DNA of 30,653 bases, from the IMG/VR virus record IMGVR_UViG_3300035212_000664, positions 1 through 30,653 of that record. One strand, 5' to 3'. Below, piece after piece: positions 25,493 through 30,653 of the stretch. Origin of the DNA: a virus. Under the pieces are notes generated by a model that was not told the origin of the DNA, did no database searches, and saw nothing but the letters and a program-made list of their open reading frames with translations. Made by a program: the position numbers and the translations under genes. Within the stretch, counting starts at the first letter, position 1. Every line of letters starts with the position of its first letter.

Positions 25493-26350
25493 ATGGCAAA
25501 TTCAGTATTAGATTCCGTACTTGCGCAGTACGAGAAGAACGCACAACCAAGTGGTTCACAGAGAGTAAACATCTCACAAGAAGACAGATTAAAGAGATAT
25601 TTTTCCGCAATCTTAATGAAAAACGAAACATCCGCACAACGTAGAGTTCGTATTTTACCCACAAAAGATGGTTCATCGCCATTTGTTGAAGTATGGTATC
25701 ACGAAATCATGGTAAACGGACAATGGGTTAAGTTATATGACCCGAGTAAGAATGACAACGAACGTTCTCCACTTACAGAAGTTTATAACGAACTAATCCA
25801 AACAGGTAAAAAAGAAGATAAAGATTTAGCTTCACAATATCGTTCACGTTTATTTTACATTGTAAAAGTTGTTGACCGCGATAACGAACAAGATGGTGTT
25901 AAATTTTGGAGATTCAAACACAACTACAAAAATGAGGGAATTTTGGATAAAATCCTTCCTATTTGGAAAGCTAAGGGTGATATCACTGACGCAGAAAAAG
26001 GACGTGACTTAATCATCGAACTTAAGAAAGCAAAAACACCACAAGGAAAAGAATACACGGTAATTCAAACGGTTATGTATGAAGACCAAGCATTACTTCA
26101 CGAAGATAAAGAAATCATGAGTGGATGGTTGGATGACGAATTAACATGGAATGATGTATACGCTAAAAAACCTGTTGAGTATTTGGAAGCAATTGCAATC
26201 GGAGAGACGCCAATGTGGAGTACAGAACTTAAAAAATATGTTTATGGTGAAAGTGCTGACATTTCTATTGGTGGAACAAAAACAAAACAAGAGATTCCTG
26301 TAGTGGATCCACAAGTGAATGAAGAGCCTGCAGAAGACCTACCATTCTAA
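25493..26350 (+). CDS. Single-stranded DNA-binding protein (gp32-like)
   Basis: A 285-residue protein (T4 gp32 is 301 aa). Family features are an N-terminal basic, Asn/Gln/Arg segment (SQRVNISQEDRLKRYF) likely for cooperative contacts; an OB-fold core with RRVRILPTKDGSSPFVEVWY, LFYIVKVVDRDNEQDGVKFW and GRDLIIELKKAKTPQGKEYT; and an acidic C-terminal tail. It coats ssDNA during replication, recombination and repair, and its tail recruits other proteins. No Cys occurs anywhere, so the T4 gp32 zinc site (His plus three Cys) is absent. The tail ends EDLPF, close to the DDIPF end of bacterial SSB. It has its own host-type promoter and is flanked by terminators on both sides, consistent with high, independent expression. 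Confidence 0.85.
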   Translation: MANSVLDSVLAQYEKNAQPSGSQRVNISQEDRLKRYFSAILMKNETSAQRRVRILPTKDGSSPFVEVWYHEIMVNGQWVKLYDPSKNDNERSPLTEVYNELIQTGKKEDKDLASQYRSRLFYIVKVVDRDNEQDGVKFWRFKHNYKNEGILDKILPIWKAKGDITDAEKGRDLIIELKKAKTPQGKEYTVIQTVMYEDQALLHEDKEIMSGWLDDELTWNDVYAKKPVEYLEAIAIGETPMWSTELKKYVYGESADISIGGTKTKQEIPVVDPQVNEEPAEDLPF

Positions 26351-26374
26351 GTTTATTAACAACAAAAAATTAGG

Positions 26375-26403
26375 CGGGGACCATTTAAAGTTCCCGTTTT
26401 TTT
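26375..26403 (+). terminator. Rho-independent terminator after gene 32
   Basis: CGGGGAC pairs with GTTCCCG (7 bp with one G-T wobble) around an 8-base loop, followed by seven T, 24 bases after the stop at 26350. Confidence 0.88.
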
Positions 26404-26435
26404 ATATATATTTTTTATAACAAATATTGATTATT

Positions 26436-27419
26436 ATGGCATTGAAAAAGAAAGAATTTAGTTTAGACGCAATAAAAAATAAGTTCTCAACCAAAACAAA
26501 ATATAAACCCGAAAGTTTTTATAATTGTGGTGAGGCCTTTATGAACTCTTGTGGTTTACCTGGCCCTGTAATGGGTGGTGTTAATATGTTCTTGGGGCAT
26601 TCAAACACTTCAAAAACAACGGCAATGATATTGGCGGCGGCCGATGCGCAAAAGAAAGGTCATTTACCTGTTCTTATTATTACTGAGAAAAAATGGTCTT
26701 GGGAACACGCAATTGAATTAGGATTGCAAGCGGAGAAAAACGAACTTGGTGAGTATGATGGTATGTTTATCTTTAATGATTCATTTGACGTTATCGAACA
26801 AGCAACCGAGTTTATTAATGAAATACTTGATTCTCAAGAAAAAGGAGACATACCTTATAGCCTATTGTTTTTATGGGATAGTATTGGTAGTGTCCCTTGT
26901 CAGATGACTTTTGATGGAAAAGGTGGTGGTATGCACAACGCTAAGGTACTTGCAGATAAGATTGGTATGGGAATTCATTCAAGGATTTCAAAATCTAAAA
27001 AAGAAGAATACCCTTATTATAACACTCTTGTGATTTTAAATCAACCTTGGGTGTTACTTCCTGACAATCCGTTTGGACAACCTGAAATAAAGGCTAAGGG
27101 TGGTGAGGCAATATGGTTAGCATCATCATTAGTGTTCTTATTTGGTAATCAGAAAAAGGCGGGTATTAGTCACATTGATGCTACTAAGAATGGTAGAAAA
27201 GTATCGTTTGCAATTAGAACAAAAATTTCTATATTAAAGAATCATGTTAATGGTCTTGGATATAAAGATGGTAAGATTATTGCGGTACCACAAGGTTATA
27301 TTACAGACACAAAAGAATCTTTGGATAACTATAAGAAAGAATATTCTGATTATTGGGAAACAAAATTAGGGTATTCAGATTATTCTTTAGACGAATCTGA
27401 TGATGACTCTGACGAGTAA
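26436..27419 (+). CDS. uvsX: UvsX, RecA-like recombinase
   Basis: A 327-residue RecA-family ATPase that forms filaments on ssDNA and performs strand exchange. From residue 47, GGVNMFLGHSNTSKTTAMIL carries the Walker A (54-61, GHSNTSKT) with Ser in place of the last Gly of G-x-x-x-x-G-K-T; T4 UvsX also departs from the canonical Gly here. LLFLWDSIGS (about 143-152) is Walker B with its Asp, and VILNQPWVLLPDNPFG and AKGGEAIWLASSLVF are the following strands and L2 region. T4 UvsX has about 390 residues, so the N-terminal part is shorter here. The ATG at 26436 is chosen over an in-frame TTG at 26427. It lies between gp32 and the flap nuclease and works with gp32 in recombination-dependent replication. 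The C-terminal acidic tail (SDDDSDE) may modulate DNA binding. Confidence 0.92.
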   Translation: MALKKKEFSLDAIKNKFSTKTKYKPESFYNCGEAFMNSCGLPGPVMGGVNMFLGHSNTSKTTAMILAAADAQKKGHLPVLIITEKKWSWEHAIELGLQAEKNELGEYDGMFIFNDSFDVIEQATEFINEILDSQEKGDIPYSLLFLWDSIGSVPCQMTFDGKGGGMHNAKVLADKIGMGIHSRISKSKKEEYPYYNTLVILNQPWVLLPDNPFGQPEIKAKGGEAIWLASSLVFLFGNQKKAGISHIDATKNGRKVSFAIRTKISILKNHVNGLGYKDGKIIAVPQGYITDTKESLDNYKKEYSDYWETKLGYSDYSLDESDDDSDE

Positions 27420-27451
27420 AAAAGTATTTTCAAACAACTTAAAAAATTTAA

Positions 27452-28459
27452 ATGATTAAAACTCTTGTTATTGACGGCAACAATCTACTAAAGATTGGTG
27501 TTTGTGGGGTCAAAGATTTTTATAACAAAGGAGAACACGTTGGCGGGATTTGGCATTTCTTAAACACAACCAGAAGATTTTTGGATGAAGGAAACTACAA
27601 TAAAGTTGTGGTTTGTTGGGACAGTGAAAGTAGTTCAACACAACGAAGATTATTTTATCCCAATTATAAACTTAACCGAAGACAAGCAAATACCGAAGAA
27701 CAAGTACATTCATTCTCATATCAAAAGACAAGGGTAAAACAATATCTTGAAGAGATGTTTATAAGACATATTGAAATTGATGCTTGTGAGGCTGATGATA
27801 TTATTGCGTACTACTGTAAAATATCTAAAGACGAACACAAAACTATTTTCTCAAGTGATAGAGACCTTACACAGCTTATCTCTGAAGATGTGAGTATCTA
27901 TTCCCCGAGTACTAAAAAACATTATAAGAATGGGGATATGATTAAAATGTATGATGTTGAGATACCTCACTATAATGTTAAAACTTGGAAAATATTATCT
28001 GGCGACAAGTCAGACAATATTAATGGTATTTATTATTTGGGAGAAAAAACATTAGTTAAGTTATTTCCTGAGTTACTTGACAAAGAGGTAAATATCGCCG
28101 ATATTTTAACAAAAGGGGAATTACTTTTAAAAGAAGATAAAGATAATTCAGCCTTAAAAAACCTATTAAGTGGTAGAACAAAGGATGGTATTTTTGGTAA
28201 TGAGTATTACGAGATAAATAAAAAACTTGTAGATTTATCGGAACCACTAATAAGTGAAGAAGGAAAAGAATTAGTTGAATCTTATTATTCCGAGTCGATG
28301 GATCCCGACGGAAGAGGACATAAGAATTTAATTAGAATGATGATGGAAGATGGTTTGTTTAAATACCTACCAAAGAATGACGAAAATTGGATTTATTTTA
28401 TAAAACCATTTTTAAAGTTAACAAGAAAAGAAAAAACAAAGTTTAAAAACAAAAAGTAA
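27452..28459 (+). CDS. RNase H-type 5'-3' exonuclease / flap nuclease (T4 rnh-like)
   Basis: A 335-residue member of the FEN/5'-3' exonuclease family (T4 RNase H is 305 aa), which removes RNA primers and 5' flaps from lagging-strand fragments. Metal-binding acids visible are D8 (LVIDGNN), D57 (VCWDSES), E113, D115 and D116 (ACEADDII), D136 and D138 (SSDRDLTQL), D185 and D188 (LSGDKSDNINGI). The complete set suggests an active enzyme. The C-terminus is Lys-rich, compatible with DNA contact. It lies between uvsX and an unknown ORF, 32 bases after uvsX, so probably co-transcribed. Neither neighbour gap shows a terminator. Confidence 0.88.
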   Translation: MIKTLVIDGNNLLKIGVCGVKDFYNKGEHVGGIWHFLNTTRRFLDEGNYNKVVVCWDSESSSTQRRLFYPNYKLNRRQANTEEQVHSFSYQKTRVKQYLEEMFIRHIEIDACEADDIIAYYCKISKDEHKTIFSSDRDLTQLISEDVSIYSPSTKKHYKNGDMIKMYDVEIPHYNVKTWKILSGDKSDNINGIYYLGEKTLVKLFPELLDKEVNIADILTKGELLLKEDKDNSALKNLLSGRTKDGIFGNEYYEINKKLVDLSEPLISEEGKELVESYYSESMDPDGRGHKNLIRMMMEDGLFKYLPKNDENWIYFIKPFLKLTRKEKTKFKNKK

Positions 28460-28471
28460 AACAAAAAAAAC

Positions 28472-28924
28472 ATGAAAGAACAAAACGACGTAACAAAGGT
28501 TGAATTCTTAATTACATTAAACAACAACTTTGTTGTTCAGAGATTTTTTAATGTTAAAGGGTTCAATATTAAAGCAAAAAATAGTATTGAACTTCTAAAT
28601 TACCTTAATGGGTTATCTCTAGATTTACAAACTAAATTAAGAAATAAATGTGTTGTCTATATGTTAGAAAATCGTTTTCAAATTGAAGAGGATTCTAGTA
28701 TTTTAGAAACATCAAATACGGATGGACCGGAGGTATTTAACATCATTTTAAAGTTAGGAAATGAGACAATTTGTCATAGAGTGATTGATGCTAAAGTATA
28801 CCCGCCGAAGGTAAGATATACGCTGGACGTACGACCATCAATAAAAAACATTCTAAGAGACCTGACTGACATTTTATCAGATAAAAATTTATCTTATAAT
28901 TACCTAAATTATTCATTCGCCTAA
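28472..28924 (+). CDS. Unknown protein in the replication block (150 aa)
   Basis: A 150-residue soluble protein with no signal peptide. It has an N-terminal beta segment (VEFLITLNNNFVVQRFFNVK), a helical middle (ELLNYLNGLSLDLQTKLRNK), a short strand segment and a C-terminal helix (RPSIKNILRDLTDILS). Residues near RVIDAKVYPPKVRYTLDVRP are likely surface exposed. I do not recognise the family. It is 12 bases after the flap nuclease and 38 bases before the helicase, so it is probably co-transcribed with both. A replication-accessory role, for example a primase or loader partner, is suggested only by position. Confidence 0.6.
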   Translation: MKEQNDVTKVEFLITLNNNFVVQRFFNVKGFNIKAKNSIELLNYLNGLSLDLQTKLRNKCVVYMLENRFQIEEDSSILETSNTDGPEVFNIILKLGNETICHRVIDAKVYPPKVRYTLDVRPSIKNILRDLTDILSDKNLSYNYLNYSFA

Positions 28925-28927
28925 TAG

Positions 28928-28936
28928 TATTTATTA
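28928..28936 (+). promoter_or_regulatory. TATTTATTA element before the helicase gene
   Basis: TATTTATTA followed by GAAAA, 26 bases before the ATG at 28963, the same extended form as at 6862. It means the element is not limited to tail genes. Confidence 0.35.
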
Positions 28937-28962
28937 GAAAACAAATAACAAATCATTAAATT

Positions 28963-30342
28963 ATGTCAGACAAAAAGAACTTCGGGTATCTAGGGAATAC
29001 CTTTCAAAATCAATTAATAAATAACATTATTGTTTATAAAGATTTCTCAAATTCCATCATTGAAGTTATTGACCCGCACTATTTTGATAACCAATATTTC
29101 CGAATCATTTGTCAAATGATAAAGGAGTTTTATTCAAAATATGAGCACACACCTACGTTTGATACACTTGAACAACTGACAAAGTCAGAAATTAGTTCTC
29201 CGATGGCTCAGAAGAGTATTTTAGACACTCTTGACCAAGTAAGGACGGTTTCAGATGATGGTTCAGCGTACGTACAAGAAAAAGCCCTAAAGTTTTGTAA
29301 ACAACAAGAACTCCAAAAAGTAATGACTAAAGCTCAATCAATCATCGATAAAGGTGATTTCGAGAGTTACGATACGTTAGAAGAAATGGTACGTGGAGCA
29401 CTTCAAGTTGGCGAAACCGACAAAGGAACAACTGATGTTTTTTTTAACATTGATGAGGTTATGGATGATGATTACAGACACCCCATTCCAATTGGAATCC
29501 CTGGTATTGACAACTTATTAAAAGGTGGTTTGGCTAAAGGTGAAATTGGTGTAATTTTAGCACCAACCGGTGTAGGTAAATCAACATTTACAACTAAAAT
29601 TGCTAACCACGCATTTAACTTAGGGTATAATGTTCTTCAAATCTTTTTTGAAGACAACCCAAAAATTATTCAAAGAAAACACTTTACGCTTTGGACAGGA
29701 GTACATCCCGATGATTTATCTGAAAACAAAATAGAAGTTGTGGAAAAAATCAAACACATTCAATCAACTATGAAAAATAAGTTGATAATGAAAAAACTAC
29801 CTTCCGATACGATTACTATGAATCAAATTAAAAATCAAGTAAGAAAGATGATTGCGGAAGGTAATAAAGTTGATATGATAATTTTAGATTATATTGATTG
29901 TGTTGTACCTGACAAGAACTTGGGTGACGAATGGAAAAGTGAAGGTTCAGTTATGAGAGGGTTTGAATCGATGTGTCACGAGTTAGACATCGCTGGTTGG
30001 ACTGCAACACAAGGGAATAGAAGCTCAATATCATCAGAGGTAGTAACAACAGACCAAATGGGTGGGTCTATTAAAAAGGCACAAGTTGGTCACGTAATTA
30101 TTACGGTGGCTAAGAGTCTACAACAGAAAGAAATGAATTTGGCAACAATCGCTATTACCAAATCTAGAATTGGTAAAGACGGAATTGTTTTTGAAAACTG
30201 TAAATTTGATAACGGAATGTTAGAAATAGATACAGAACAAAGCGTGACGTTTCTTGGTCATGAGGAACAAAAAGAAGAAAGAAACAAAAACCGAATCAAA
30301 GAGCTACTTGAAAGAAAGAAGCAAAAGCAACAAGAATCTTAA
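28963..30342 (+). CDS. Replicative DNA helicase, gp41/DnaB-like
   Basis: A 459-residue hexameric 5'-3' helicase (T4 gp41 is 475 aa) that drives the fork and interacts with primase. An N-terminal helical domain (about 1-150) precedes the RecA-like motor. Walker A is APTGVGKST at 200-208 (K206); FFEDNP (about 225-230) gives the conserved strand and Glu; Walker B is DMIILDYID with D309; TATQGNR and QMGGSIKKAQVGHVIITVAK are the Gln/Lys sensor and arginine-finger region. The C-terminus is Lys-rich. I saw no adjacent primase gene (T4 gp61) in this window. It is preceded by TATTTATTA and follows the unknown 150-aa gene. Confidence 0.9.
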   Translation: MSDKKNFGYLGNTFQNQLINNIIVYKDFSNSIIEVIDPHYFDNQYFRIICQMIKEFYSKYEHTPTFDTLEQLTKSEISSPMAQKSILDTLDQVRTVSDDGSAYVQEKALKFCKQQELQKVMTKAQSIIDKGDFESYDTLEEMVRGALQVGETDKGTTDVFFNIDEVMDDDYRHPIPIGIPGIDNLLKGGLAKGEIGVILAPTGVGKSTFTTKIANHAFNLGYNVLQIFFEDNPKIIQRKHFTLWTGVHPDDLSENKIEVVEKIKHIQSTMKNKLIMKKLPSDTITMNQIKNQVRKMIAEGNKVDMIILDYIDCVVPDKNLGDEWKSEGSVMRGFESMCHELDIAGWTATQGNRSSISSEVVTTDQMGGSIKKAQVGHVIITVAKSLQQKEMNLATIAITKSRIGKDGIVFENCKFDNGMLEIDTEQSVTFLGHEEQKEERNKNRIKELLERKKQKQQES

Positions 30343-30371
30343 CATAAATTAATAAAATAAAATAAAATAAA

Positions 30372-30653
30372 ATGAATATTTCGCAAAAAATATTAAGTGA
30401 CATTACTGTCTTTATGAAATACGCTAAGTTTCAACCCGAAAAGAACCGGAGAGAGACTTGGGAAGAATTGGTAACTCGAAACAAAGAGATGCACCAACGT
30501 AAGTACCCTAACATTAAAAATGAGATTGAAGAGGTATATAAAATGGTATACGACAAGAAAGTATTACCATCAATGAGGTCTTTACAATTTGGAGGTAAAC
30601 CAATTGAAATTTCACCAAATAGAGTTTATAATTGTGCGTATATGCCGATAGAC
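30372..30653 (+). CDS. Ribonucleotide reductase, probably B12-dependent class II (N-terminal part)
   Basis: A partial ORF of 94 residues that runs off the window edge, starting MNISQKILSDITVFMKYAKF. It has EELVTRNKEMHQRKYP, VLPSMRSLQFGGKPIEISPN and NRVYNCAYMPID. The LPS-x-R-x-(L/M)-x-x-G-G and YNCAY (C88) sequences fit adenosylcobalamin-dependent ribonucleoside-triphosphate reductase, the Cys being one of the redox cysteines. It supplies deoxynucleotides for replication. The spacer after the helicase is an A/T tandem of TAAAA units. The class cannot be proved without the C-terminal part. Confidence 0.75.
   Translation, partial: MNISQKILSDITVFMKYAKFQPEKNRRETWEELVTRNKEMHQRKYPNIKNEIEEVYKMVYDKKVLPSMRSLQFGGKPIEISPNRVYNCAYMPID

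Noticed and set aside
26427-26435. TTG start for uvsX
   Set aside because: ATG follows three codons later at 26436 with a plausible MALKKKEF N-terminus.
30342-30371. Short TAAAA tandem before the reductase gene as a regulatory repeat
   Set aside because: About four units of a simple A/T tract; equally explained as an A-rich leader like those of other genes.
1-30653. tRNA genes, CRISPR arrays, diversity-generating retroelement, introns or homing endonucleases
   Set aside because: Looked for cloverleaf-like, spaced-repeat and reverse transcriptase or endonuclease motifs; none was seen, though a by-eye search could miss weak cases.

Overview
The window is a piece of a large, AT-rich (about one third G+C by eye) tailed, contractile-tail phage genome of the broad T4-like type. 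It carries recognisable T4-type tail sheath, tail tube, gp53 wedge, single-stranded DNA-binding protein (gp32), UvsX recombinase, RNase H-type flap nuclease and gp41 helicase, followed by the start of a ribonucleotide reductase that looks B12-dependent. The host is probably a member of the Bacteroidota. The gene starts have A/T-rich leaders with no strong Shine-Dalgarno sequence, a TTTG-N19-TATATTTG promoter of Bacteroidota form precedes gene 32, and several tail proteins carry Cys-containing TCSG-type modules that I associate with phages of that phylum (from memory, not searched).

Layout. (1) 1-402, minus strand: N-terminal part of an unrecognised protein, transcribed away from the tail genes across a 55-base divergent promoter region. 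(2) 458-2205: head-tail connection/tail completion pair (gp14-like, gp15-like). A 49-residue ribbon-helix-helix-like gene on the minus strand then abuts the gp15-like gene stop-to-stop. (3) 2491-7390: sheath (1069 aa, unusually long), a 45-aa protein translationally coupled to a HAD-family protein, then the tail tube. (4) 7486-10354: gp26-like tail-assembly protein, a short overlapping ORF in the +1 frame (candidate frameshift product), then a tape-measure-like protein. (5) 10393-24441: baseplate block with two giant proteins (2148 and 2431 aa) flanking a 105-aa gp53-like LysM-fold protein. (6) 24471-25372: two small accessory or structural proteins. (7) 25493-30653: replication and recombination block: gp32, UvsX, flap nuclease, an unknown protein, gp41 helicase, ribonucleotide reductase.

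How the parts fit. Genes in blocks 2-5 build the contractile tail. The tube and sheath polymerise on the baseplate around the tape measure, aided by the chaperone pair, and the gp14/15-like proteins cap the tube and join it to the head. Block 7 encodes replication and repair. Blocks are separated by hairpin-plus-T-run terminators (about 7412, 25391, 26375), and many starts are preceded by a recurring TATTTATWA element that may be this phage's own promoter. No tRNA gene, CRISPR array, insertion sequence or integration site was seen, and no gap longer than about 140 bases lacks a gene.

The most notable items are the chaperone overlap, a four-cysteine module shared by two tail proteins, a seven-unit repeat domain and an OmpA-like domain inside the 2148-aa baseplate protein, and the recurrent promoter-like element.
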